Origin: Sulfitobacter sp. THAF37
GTDB taxonomy: Bacteria > Pseudomonadota > Alphaproteobacteria > Rhodobacterales > Rhodobacteraceae
Reading direction: 5' to 3'
DNA: 64,000 bases
Assembly: GCF_009363555.1 (NCBI RefSeq)
Contig: NZ_CP045372.1
Location: forward strand, 2,181,501-2,245,500
Shown here: positions 16,800-25,600 of the stretch, one piece after another
Position numbering within the stretch: the first letter of the stretch is position 1
Layout: each line of letters starts with the position of its first letter
Made by a program: the position numbers and the translations under genes
The notes under the pieces: model-generated
What the model saw: the letters and a program-made list of their open reading frames with translations, nothing else
The model's database searches: none
What the model was told of the DNA's origin: nothing

Positions 16800-17458
16800 T
16801 CGCGGCGCGCGACCTTGCCTTCGCCTACCCGCGGGGCGGTTTTGCGCTGAAGGTCTCCGCGCTCGACGTGGCCGAAGGCGCGCGGGTGGGCGTCATCGGC
16901 CCCAGCGGCACCGGAAAGACGACCCTGCTGAACCTGGTCGCGGGTCTGGCGCGGCCCGACGCGGGCAGCCTGGAGGTCGCCGGAACAGATCTGACCGCGC
17001 TGGACGAGGGGGGCCTGCGGCGATTCCGGGCAACCCATGTGGGGTTCATCTTTCAGAACTTCGCGCTGGTCGATTACCTGAACGCCTACGAGAACATCCT
17101 CTATCCCTATCGCGTCGGCCCTGGGCTGAAGCTGGACGCACAGGTGCGGGACCGTGCCCGCGCGCTGGCCGATGCCTGCGGCATCGCGCGCCGGCTGAAA
17201 AGCCATCCCGCCGCGCTATCGGGCGGGGAGCAGCAGCGCGTCGCGATCTGCCGCGCGCTGGTCGCGCAGCCGAAACTGATCCTTGCAGATGAGGCCACCG
17301 GCAATCTCGACCCCGAGACCAAGGAGGCCATTCTCGATCTGCTGTTCGACCGCGCGTCCGAGATGAATGCGACGGTGCTGGCCGTCACCCATGATCACGA
17401 CCTGCTGCCCCGCTTTGACCGGGTGATCGACTTTGCCACGCTGAGGCAGATGTCATGA
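16796..17458 (+). CDS. ABC transporter ATP-binding protein (MacB/LolD-like)
   Basis: A 220-residue ATPase. Walker [11 protein letters not shown]-loop [12 protein letters not shown], signature LSGGEQQR, Walker [13 protein letters not shown] and the switch histidine in VTHDH are all present. The order and the LNAYENI segment fit the LolD/MacB/FtsE group that works with FtsX-type permeases, not importer ATPases. The TTG at 16796 is chosen because GGAGGAGG lies just before it and its TTGA overlaps the previous stop. The end overlaps the permease start (ATGA). Confidence 0.9.
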   Translation: MIAARDLAFAYPRGGFALKVSALDVAEGARVGVIGPSGTGKTTLLNLVAGLARPDAGSLEVAGTDLTALDEGGLRRFRATHVGFIFQNFALVDYLNAYENILYPYRVGPGLKLDAQVRDRARALADACGIARRLKSHPAALSGGEQQRVAICRALVAQPKLILADEATGNLDPETKEAILDLLFDRASEMNATVLAVTHDHDLLPRFDRVIDFATLRQMS

Positions 17459-18609
17459 ACGCGCTGTTCCTGGCCTTTGCGCATCTGCGCTGGACCTGGG
17501 CGCGCAGTCTGGTGCTGGTGGTGGTCGGCGCGCTGATCCTCTCGGTGCCGCTGATTACCCAGATCCTGCTGCGCGGATCCGAAGACGCCCTGACCCGGCG
17601 TGCAGAGGCGACGCCGCTGGTGCTGGGCGCCAGGGGCAGCCAGCTCGACCTGGTGATGAACGCGGTGTATTTTTCGCAAGATCGCGCACCGCCGGTGACA
17701 CGCGCGGCCGAGGATGCGGTCTGGGACAGCGGGCTGGCCCTGCCGATCCCGCTGCACACCGCCTTTCAAAGCAACGGCGCGCGCATTGTCGGCACGTCGC
17801 TCGACTATTTCGATTTCCGGGGGGTCAGCATCCACCAGGGCCGGCAGATCGCGCTGCTGGGCGAGGCCGTGCTGGGCGCAGAGGTGGCGCGCCGGCTGTC
17901 GCTTGGCCCCGGTGACACGCTGGTATCGGCGCCCGAGAACCTGTTCGATCTCGACGGTGTCTATCCGCTGGAGCTGCAGATCACTGGGGTTCTGGCCCCG
18001 ACCGGCACGCCGGACGACGAGGCGATTTTCACCGACGTCAAGACCGCCTGGGTGATCGCGGGCATCGGCCACGGCCATGACGATGTGGTCACGGCGGACG
18101 AAGAGGGCAATGTCACCGCGAACGCCGCAATCACCGAGTTTCAGCGCATCACGCCCGAGAACATCGACAGCTTCCATTTCCACGGTGCGGCGCGCGACTA
18201 CCCGCTGTCCGCCGTGGTGGTGGTCCCCAATGACACAAGATCCGGCACCATCCTGCGCGGGCGGTACCTCGATCCGGAGAACCCGGTGCAGATGACGGTC
18301 CCGGCGGAGGTGATCACGGGCCTGGTCGACCGGATTTTCCGCATTGCGGCCCTGCTGGACGCGGTCACGCTGGTCATCGGGGTTGCGGCGTTCGGGGCCA
18401 TCGGCCTTGCGCTATACCTCGCGTGGACGCTGCGCGCACCGGAAATGCAGACCGCCAGACGGCTGGGGGCGGGGCGCTTTGTGATCGGCCAGTTGGCGGT
18501 TGCGGAAATCGCCCTACTGTTGGGCCTGTCGGGGATGATTTCAGCTGCGATTGTCACCTTCGTCACATATCGGGGTGACAGGATCGTATCCTGGATCCTT
18601 GCGCTTTGA
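17455..18609 (+). CDS. FtsX-like ABC permease
   Basis: 384 residues: one N-terminal membrane helix (18-38), a large periplasmic domain (about 40-290), then further helices in the last 90 residues (LLDAVTLVIGVAAFGAIGLA, FVIGQLAVAEIALLLG). The sequence LGARGSQLDLVMNAVYFS near residue 57 recalls MacB-type permeases. The periplasmic domain holds HGHDD and FHFHG, histidine-rich patches that might contact metal or a metal-binding partner. It has fewer helices after the periplasmic domain than full MacB. The ATPase gene directly precedes it. Confidence 0.82.
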   Translation: MNALFLAFAHLRWTWARSLVLVVVGALILSVPLITQILLRGSEDALTRRAEATPLVLGARGSQLDLVMNAVYFSQDRAPPVTRAAEDAVWDSGLALPIPLHTAFQSNGARIVGTSLDYFDFRGVSIHQGRQIALLGEAVLGAEVARRLSLGPGDTLVSAPENLFDLDGVYPLELQITGVLAPTGTPDDEAIFTDVKTAWVIAGIGHGHDDVVTADEEGNVTANAAITEFQRITPENIDSFHFHGAARDYPLSAVVVVPNDTRSGTILRGRYLDPENPVQMTVPAEVITGLVDRIFRIAALLDAVTLVIGVAAFGAIGLALYLAWTLRAPEMQTARRLGAGRFVIGQLAVAEIALLLGLSGMISAAIVTFVTYRGDRIVSWILAL

Positions 18610-18647
18610 ACGAGTGCCTTTTTGCAAACCAACGGGGAGAATAACCA

Positions 18648-19412
18648 ATGAAAATTCTGATCACTGCCGCGACGATGGCCGCGGTCGCCACGACGGCCAC
18701 GGCCCATTACGGGATGATCATCCCCTCCGACAACATGGTCAGCCAGGAGGATGGCCGCAGCATCGACCTGACCCTGTCGTTTTCGCATCCCTTCGAAGGG
18801 ATCGGCATGGTGCTGGACCGGCCCGAAACCTTTGCCGTGACGCATGGCGGTGAAACCACCGATCTGCTGGGCGACCTGCAGGACACGCAGGTCATGGATC
18901 ACGCGGGATTCTCCACCGAGTACCGGCTGGAAAGGCCGGGCACCTACGTTTTCTCCATGACCCCGCAGCCCTATTGGGAGCCGGAAGAGGATGCCTTCAT
19001 CACCCATTACACCAAGACCTATGTTTCCGCCTACGGCGATGACGAGGGGTGGGACGCGGAACTGGGCCTCAAGACGGAAATCGTGCCGTTGTCGAAACCC
19101 TTTGCCCTGTGGGAGGGCAACCTTTTCCAGGGGATCGTGAAGCTGGACGGCGAAGCGGTGCCCTATGCCGAGGTCGAGGTCGAGTATTACAACGAGGACG
19201 GCACGGCCGCCGCGCCCTCCGATCTGATGATCACCCAGACGATCAAGGCCGATGCCGACGGTGTCTTCAGCTATGCCGTGCCCGCCGCCGGCTGGTGGGG
19301 CTTTGCCGCGCTGAACACCGCCGAAGAGCCGATGCAGCACGAGGGCGAGGACAAGGCGCATGAGCTGGGCGCGGTCATCTGGGTCCATTTCGAACCCTGG
19401 AGCGCAGAATGA
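18648..19412 (+). CDS. Exported DUF4198 protein
   Basis: 254 residues with a signal peptide cut so that the mature chain would start at or near HYGMIIPS (after TATA, about residue 19). Such an N-terminal histidine is typical of DUF4198/NikM-type periplasmic domains linked to nickel or cobalt uptake. Later parts form two beta domains, including VPYAEVEVEYYNEDG (a carboxypeptidase-regulatory-like beta sandwich). A GGGAG site precedes the ATG. The stop overlaps the next start by four bases. It probably binds or presents a metal in the periplasm; this is inference from family and context. Confidence 0.82.
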   Translation: MKILITAATMAAVATTATAHYGMIIPSDNMVSQEDGRSIDLTLSFSHPFEGIGMVLDRPETFAVTHGGETTDLLGDLQDTQVMDHAGFSTEYRLERPGTYVFSMTPQPYWEPEEDAFITHYTKTYVSAYGDDEGWDAELGLKTEIVPLSKPFALWEGNLFQGIVKLDGEAVPYAEVEVEYYNEDGTAAAPSDLMITQTIKADADGVFSYAVPAAGWWGFAALNTAEEPMQHEGEDKAHELGAVIWVHFEPWSAE

Positions 19413-19744
19413 TCCGCGCACTGACCTTTGCCTTGATTCTCGCGGCGTTGCCTGCGGCGGCGCACGGGTTGCGGGTGTTTGCCTCGGTTTCGGGGCAGAT
19501 CGTCACGGTGGAATCCACCTTTTCCTCCGGTCGGGTGCCGACCGGGGGGGATGTGCGTGTGCTTGATGCGCAGAACAAGCTGCTGATGACGCTGGACATA
19601 GGCGATGAGGGAAAGACCGAATTTCCCCTGCCCGAAGGCGCCGCCGAAACGGGGCTGATCATCGAGGTGGACGTGAACGACGGACATTCGAATTACTGGG
19701 TGCTGACGCCCGACGACATCTCGCACGGGCAGGGCGGCAACTGA
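19409..19744 (+). CDS. Small exported protein of the metal cluster
   Basis: 111 residues: a signal peptide ending at AAA before HGLRVFAS, so the mature protein would again begin with a histidine. The rest looks like one beta-sandwich domain (GGDVRVLDAQNKLLMTLD). In other Rhodobacteraceae such proteins accompany DUF4198 genes and resemble the NikN/CbiL-like small components. It overlaps its neighbours on both sides (ATGA at the start, TGATG at the end). Confidence 0.7.
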   Translation: MIRALTFALILAALPAAAHGLRVFASVSGQIVTVESTFSSGRVPTGGDVRVLDAQNKLLMTLDIGDEGKTEFPLPEGAAETGLIIEVDVNDGHSNYWVLTPDDISHGQGGN

Positions 19745-20619
19745 TGCTGAAACGTCTTGTCCTGAGCCTCGTCGTTCTGGCCGGTGCCGCCGGTGCGCAG
19801 GAACGGCCCGTCGTGGCCGCCGTGAACTATCCGCTGGCCTGGATGGCGGAGCGGTTGGGCGGGTCTGCCATAGAGGTTCTGTTTCCGGTGCCCGACGGGC
19901 AGGACCCTTCTTTCTGGCGCCCGGGCCTGTCCGAGATCGCCGCCATTCAGCGTGCGGATGTCATCGCGCTGAACGGGGCGGGCTTTGCGGGGTGGACCGC
20001 CCGCACGTCGCTGCCGCGCTCGCGGGTGGTCGATACCTCTGCCGGGTTTTCCGACGCCTATATCGCGACCGAATCGGTGACTCACAGTCATGGCGCGGAC
20101 GGGGAACATTCGCACACCGGGATCGCCAGCTACACCTGGCTGGACTTTGCGCAGGCGGCCCGCCAGGCAGAGGCGCTGGCGGCTGCAATGCAACGGCGCA
20201 TCCTTGCGGCGACCGACGGCGTGGCGGCGGCCTTGCCCGCCTTGACCGCCGATCTGGAGGCCCTGGATGGCGAGACCCGAAAGGCCCTTGCAGGCCTTCA
20301 GGGCACGACGATCCTCGCCACGCATCCCCGCTATCAGTACCTTGCCCGAGCCTACGGCCTGAAGATCGACGCATTGGACTGGGAGGCCGGTGCGATGCCC
20401 GACGCGGATCAATGGCAGGCGCTGAACGACCGCGCCGCCGAGACCGGCGCAACCCTGCTGATCTGGGAGGCCGCGCCGCCGCCCAAGGCGATTGACCGTG
20501 CCGCCGACATGGGGCTGCGGTCCGTCGTGTTCGCGCCTCTGGCCACCCGACCGACCGACGGCGATTTCCTGTCGGTCATGCGTGCGCAGGTCTCTGATCT
20601 GGCGGGCAACGCCCCATAG
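19744..20619 (+). CDS. ZnuA-like metal-binding periplasmic protein
   Basis: A 291-residue cluster A-I (ZnuA/TroA-type) binding protein with a signal peptide (residues 1-18). VAAVNYPLAWMAERLGG is the usual first strand; a histidine-rich loop THSHGADGEHSH follows near residue 115, then YTWLDFAQAARQA and the third-ligand region ILATHPRYQYLAR. This family delivers zinc or manganese to ZnuBC-type importers. Here the neighbours are a MacB/FtsX-type pair and no ZnuB permease is present, so its partner is uncertain. The start overlaps the previous stop. Confidence 0.82.
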   Translation: MLKRLVLSLVVLAGAAGAQERPVVAAVNYPLAWMAERLGGSAIEVLFPVPDGQDPSFWRPGLSEIAAIQRADVIALNGAGFAGWTARTSLPRSRVVDTSAGFSDAYIATESVTHSHGADGEHSHTGIASYTWLDFAQAARQAEALAAAMQRRILAATDGVAAALPALTADLEALDGETRKALAGLQGTTILATHPRYQYLARAYGLKIDALDWEAGAMPDADQWQALNDRAAETGATLLIWEAAPPPKAIDRAADMGLRSVVFAPLATRPTDGDFLSVMRAQVSDLAGNAP

Positions 20620-20644
20620 CGGTTGCTGTTGCGGTTGCACAGGT

Positions 20645-20664
20645 ATGGGCGAAAATTCGCCCAT
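20645..20664. other. Hairpin after the metal cluster
   Basis: ATGGGCGAA-AA-TTCGCCCAT forms a perfect nine-base-pair stem with a two-base gap, 25 bases past the last gene. No strong T-run follows (GACCCTTTGACC), so termination is possible but not clear. Confidence 0.4.
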
Positions 20665-20838
20665 GACCCTTTGACCGATCACGATTTCGCAAGGAACACC
20701 ACATAATGCGGCCTGTTGGCAACGCATCCCCCAGAGACGGATTGCAGCCCAAGGCTAAATATCGCTTACTTGGCAAAAGCGTTCAGAAGAACAACCCGTG
20801 GCAATCGCGGGACGACGGTGTGAGTAGGGGGCGTTGGC

Positions 20839-22662
20839 GTGACGCAATTTCGGGTAATTTCAAAGGGCATTTTCAAGGTAGCAACGGGCATCGTGGCGCT
20901 GGTCATTGCGGCGGGGGGGCATGTTGCCTCGGCTGCGGATCTCAGGATCACCGGCATCGAGGAGGGCACCGACCTCTACGAGACATTGGCAGGCGGGTCG
21001 CTGCTGGTTGAACAGACGGCAGAAGACGCGACACCCAGCCCGCAGGAACTCGTTGCCGCGGCGCAGGCGGATTACGAACGGCTTCTCGCAGTGCTCTATG
21101 ACAACGGTTATTTCGGCCCCGTGATCCGGATCTCGCTGGACGGGGTGGATGCGGCGGACATTCCGCCGGTGAACCCGCCCGGCCAGATCCGTCAGGCGGT
21201 CATCGCCATCGACCCGGGGCCGCAGTTCCGCTTTGGCCCCACCCGGATCGCGCCCGTGGCCCCCGGCACAGAACTGCCCGAAGAGTTCGCCCCCGGCCAG
21301 ACCGCAAGCCTTGGCGTGCTGAAGAATACGGTTTCCGCCGGGATCGACGGCTGGCGCGATCAGGGGCATGCCAAGGCGGACCTTGCCAGCCAGGACCTGA
21401 CCGCGCGTCACGAACAGCGCACCATTTCCGCCGATCTGCGGCTGGCGCCCGGACCGCGCCTGCGGTTCGGCCCGCTGATCGTCGAGGGCAACCAGGACGT
21501 GCGTACCCAGCGCATCATCGACATCGCAGGCTTGCCCGAAGGGCAGGTATTCTCGCCCGAAGAATTGCGTCTGGCCCGCGAGCGGTTGCGCCGGACCGGC
21601 GCGTTCGATGCCGTGGCGCTGCAGGAGGCGGAAGAGATCGGCCCCGGTGATACGCTGCCCATCACCGCGCAGATCACCGAAGCGCCCAAGCGCCGCTTCG
21701 GCTTTGGCGCGGAGCTGTCGTCGCTCGAAGGGCTGACGCTGTCGACCTACTGGATGCATCGCAACCTGCTGGGCGGTGCGGAACGCCTGCGGCTGGAGGC
21801 CGAGGTGCGCGGCATCGGGGGCAACTCCGGTGGCGAGGATTACCGGCTGTCGGCGCGGTTCGAACGCCCCGCGACCTTTAACGAGGATACGAACTTCTAC
21901 GCGCTGGGGGTGATCGAACAGCTGGACGAGGTGAACTTCTTTTCCCGCCAGATCGACCTTGAGACAGGCATCACCCGCATCGCCAGCGAGCAACGCACCT
22001 ACCGGCTGGGCATCGGCCTGCGCGCCGCCGAGACGCGCGATGCCTTCGGCACCAACCGCTACACGCTGCTGACCCTCCCGCTGGGCGTCGAATTCGACTA
22101 CCGCGACAAGGAGCTGGACGCGAAGGAGGGATATTTCATCAATGCCTCCGTGACACCCTTTGTCGCGATCAGCGGTGCCGACAACGGGGTGCGCAGCTAT
22201 CTCGACGCGCGCTATTACAAAACCTTCGGAGAGGCGCGACCGGTCACTTTCGCCCTGCGCGGCCAGCTTGGGTCGGTCTTCGGGCCGGACCTGTCGGTGG
22301 CGCCCGCCGATTATCTTTTCTACTCCGGCGGTGGCGGCACGGTCAGGGGGCAACCCTATCAGTCGCTGGGGGTGGACCTGGGCGGCGGCCAGACCGTCGG
22401 CGGGCGGTCCTTTGTCGGGGTCTCGGCGGAGGCGCGGGTGAAAGTGACCGATGCCATCGGCATCGTGGGTTTCGCCGACGCGGGTTACATCGGTGCCGAG
22501 GAATTCTATGACGGGTCCGGTCAGTGGCATTCGGGCGCCGGCCTTGGGGTGCGCTATGACACCGGCATTGGCCCGATCCGGCTGGATCTCGCCGTGCCGA
22601 CCTCCGGTCCCGAGACGGGGGAGAACTTTCAGGTGTACATCGGCATAGGGCAGGCGTTCTGA
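20839..22662 (+). CDS. tamA: Outer-membrane assembly protein TamA (BamA family)
   Basis: 607 residues: signal peptide (1-33), three POTRA-type domains (about 35-285; the last seen as IVEGNQDVRTQRIIDIAGL), then a 16-stranded Omp85 barrel with the substrate-motif region VRGQPYQSLG (VRGY/F box) near residue 500. The final residues VYIGIGQAF fit a barrel end. With TamB it inserts outer-membrane proteins and helps move lipids. The start is GTG at 20839, leading directly into the basic end of a signal peptide. Its stop overlaps the tamB ATG. Confidence 0.92.
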   Translation: MTQFRVISKGIFKVATGIVALVIAAGGHVASAADLRITGIEEGTDLYETLAGGSLLVEQTAEDATPSPQELVAAAQADYERLLAVLYDNGYFGPVIRISLDGVDAADIPPVNPPGQIRQAVIAIDPGPQFRFGPTRIAPVAPGTELPEEFAPGQTASLGVLKNTVSAGIDGWRDQGHAKADLASQDLTARHEQRTISADLRLAPGPRLRFGPLIVEGNQDVRTQRIIDIAGLPEGQVFSPEELRLARERLRRTGAFDAVALQEAEEIGPGDTLPITAQITEAPKRRFGFGAELSSLEGLTLSTYWMHRNLLGGAERLRLEAEVRGIGGNSGGEDYRLSARFERPATFNEDTNFYALGVIEQLDEVNFFSRQIDLETGITRIASEQRTYRLGIGLRAAETRDAFGTNRYTLLTLPLGVEFDYRDKELDAKEGYFINASVTPFVAISGADNGVRSYLDARYYKTFGEARPVTFALRGQLGSVFGPDLSVAPADYLFYSGGGGTVRGQPYQSLGVDLGGGQTVGGRSFVGVSAEARVKVTDAIGIVGFADAGYIGAEEFYDGSGQWHSGAGLGVRYDTGIGPIRLDLAVPTSGPETGENFQVYIGIGQAF

Positions 22663-25600
22663 TGCGGTTCTTGCTTTCCATTCTCGCGGCCTTCACGCTC
22701 ATGATCGCCATTCCCTGCGCCGCTCTGGCACAGGAGGACGACAAGGGGTTCCTGACCCGCACCATCCAGGACGCGCTCAGCGGTGCCGGGCGGACGGTCA
22801 GCATCGACGGTTTCCGCGGTGCGCTCAGCTCGACCGCCAGTTTCGACCGCATGACCATTGCGGATGACGAAGGCGTCTGGCTGACGCTTGAGGACGTGAC
22901 CCTTGACTGGACCCGCTCCGCGCTGCTGCGCGGACGCCTCGAAGTGCAGAGCCTGACCGCCGCGCGGCTGGACCTGCCGCGCCTGCCGGTCCCTTCGGAC
23001 GAGGTGGACCTGCCGGATGCGGAGGCCCAGCCTTTCAGCCTGCCGGAGCTGCCCGTGTCGATCAACATCGCGGATTTCGGCGTGGACCAGATCAACCTCG
23101 GCGCGCCGCTTCTGGGTGAGGCGGCCCAGCTGAGCGTCAGCGCCACGGCGCAATACACGGACGACCTGCTGGACGTGGACATTTCGGCCAACCGAACCGA
23201 CGCCAAGCGCGGCGAATTCGCCATCCGAGCCAATCTGGAAAGGGCCGACAACGTGCTCGACCTGCTCGTCCGGCTGAGCGAGGGCGAGGAAGGGATCGTG
23301 GCCAAGCTGCTGAACCTGCCGGATCAGCCGTCGGTCGATCTGACCGTCGAGGGCAATGGACCGTTGAGCGATTTCGTCACCGACCTGGACCTTTCGACCG
23401 ATGGTCAGGAACGGCTGGGCGGCCAGATTACCCTGGGAACGCAGGCACCGCGCAGCGGGTCGGGCGCGCCCGACCGGCGCATTCAGGCCGACATCGGCGG
23501 CGATGTGACCGCGCTGTTCGCGCCGCGCTACCGCGAATTCTTTGGCGAGAACGTCCGCCTCAACCTCGATGCGCTGGTCGAAGGCAACGGCGCCATCGAC
23601 GTCAGCGATTTCGGGCTGGATGCGCAGGCTGTCGACCTCGCGGGGCGCGTCACCCTGAACGCGGACAACTGGCCCACCTTCATCGACATCACCGGCACGG
23701 TCGCCAACCCCGATGGCACCACCATTCTGCTGCCCGTGGGCGGCGAGGGCACGACGGTCAACCGGGTGGGTCTGCGGGTCAATTACGATGCCGACGACGG
23801 CGATGCGCTGGACGCCGCGTTCGACATCGACGCGCTGCAGATGGCGGGCCTGTCCATCGACAGCACCCAGCTGGGGCTGGACGGCACGCTGCGCGGCGAT
23901 GTGGGCACGCTGGGTGAATTCCTGGGCGACGTGACCTTTGCCGCCGACGGGCTGGCGCTGACCAACCCCGCGAGCGGCGAGGCGATCGGCCGCCGGATCG
24001 AAGGCCGCGCCAACATCGCCTATGTCGAGGGGCAGCCGACCCGGATCACCGGGCTAGAGCTGACCGGCACCGATTACGGGTTGGCGGGCGACATCGTCAT
24101 CGCCGGACCGCAGAACAACTTTCAGACCGAACTGGACGCGCGGCTGACCGCCGACGACCTCAGCCGCTTTTCCGCGCTCGCGGGGCGCGAGCTGGACGGG
24201 CGGACCGAACTGGGACTGCAGGGGTCGGTCACACCGCTGGGCGGGATGTTCGATCTGCGGGCCACCGGCAGCACCGAAAACCTGGCACTGGGCATTCCGC
24301 AGGCCGATGCGGTGCTCGATGGCCGGACGGAGCTGAGCATGCAGGCCACCCGGAACGAGACCGGGACCTTTCTGCGCGACCTGTCGTTGCAGAACGACGC
24401 GCTGAGCCTGACCGGCGCGGCCGAGCTGCGCACCGATGACAGCCGCGTGCAGGCCGACTTCCGGCTGGAGGACGTGGGGCTGGTCCTGCCACAATACGAG
24501 GGGCCGATCACCGTCAGCGCGACCGCGACGCAGGACGCGCGGGGCTGGGTGGTCGATGCCGCGACCGACGGTCCCTATGGCGCAGCCCTGACCGCGCAGG
24601 GGTTGGCCACGGGGCCCGACGCCGAGATCGCGTTCACTGCCGATATCCCGGACGTCAAACCGTTCGCCGAGCAGATCGAAGGACCGGTCAGGGCGCGCGG
24701 CACGCTCAGCCAGACCCCGGACGGCTGGCGCATCCATACCGATGCCACCGGCCCCTATGATCTGACCGCCGCGGTCGATGGCTTGGTCAGCCCCATGCTG
24801 GACATTGATTTCGACCTCTCCATCCCACAGGTCAACCCGCTGGTACCGCAGGTCAGCGGCCCGCTATCGGCACAGGGCAACCTGCGTCAGACGGCAGAGG
24901 GTTTCGTGATCGACACCACGGCCAACGGCCCCTACGACGTCCGTGCGGCGGTGCAGGGGGCGCTGACCCCCGCGCTCGACATCCGTTTCGACGTGTCGGT
25001 GCCCAACGTGCAGCCCGTGGTGCCGCAGGTGAACGGTCCGCTGAACGCCACCGGCACCCTGCGCCAGACCGAGAACGGGTTCGTGGTGGACACACAGGCG
25101 ACAGGTCCCTACGGCGCGGAAGCGACCGTGGCAGGGCTGGCCACTGGCCCGGACATGTCGCTGAACTTCAACGTCGCCGTGCCCAACGTGAACCCGCTGG
25201 TGGCCACGGTGAACGGGCCGCTGTCGGCCAACGGCACGCTTTACCAGACGCCCGACGGGCTGGCGTTGGAAACGCAGGCAAGCGGGCCCTATTCGGCGCG
25301 CGCCACCGTGAACGGCGTGGTCACAGGGCCGAATGCGGATGTGGACTTCACCCTGGCCATGCCGAACCTCGCCGCGATCGTGCCGCAGTTGAACGGGCCG
25401 CTCAACGTGGATGGCTCGGCGCGCAAGCAGGGCAGCGCCTGGCGGATCGACACCGATGCGCAGGGGCCGGGCGGCACGCAGGCCAATGTCTCGGGCCAGG
25501 TGGCCGAGAACGGCACGCTGAACCTCGATATCGCGGGCACGGCGCCCCTGGGCCTCAGCCGGCCCTTCATCGACCCGCGCAGCCTGCAGGGGCAGGCGCG

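Noticed and set aside
20860..22530. A 556-codon minus-strand frame opposite tamA
   Set aside because: No domain signs and composition of a GC-bias shadow; the tamA frame has signal peptide, POTRA and barrel features.
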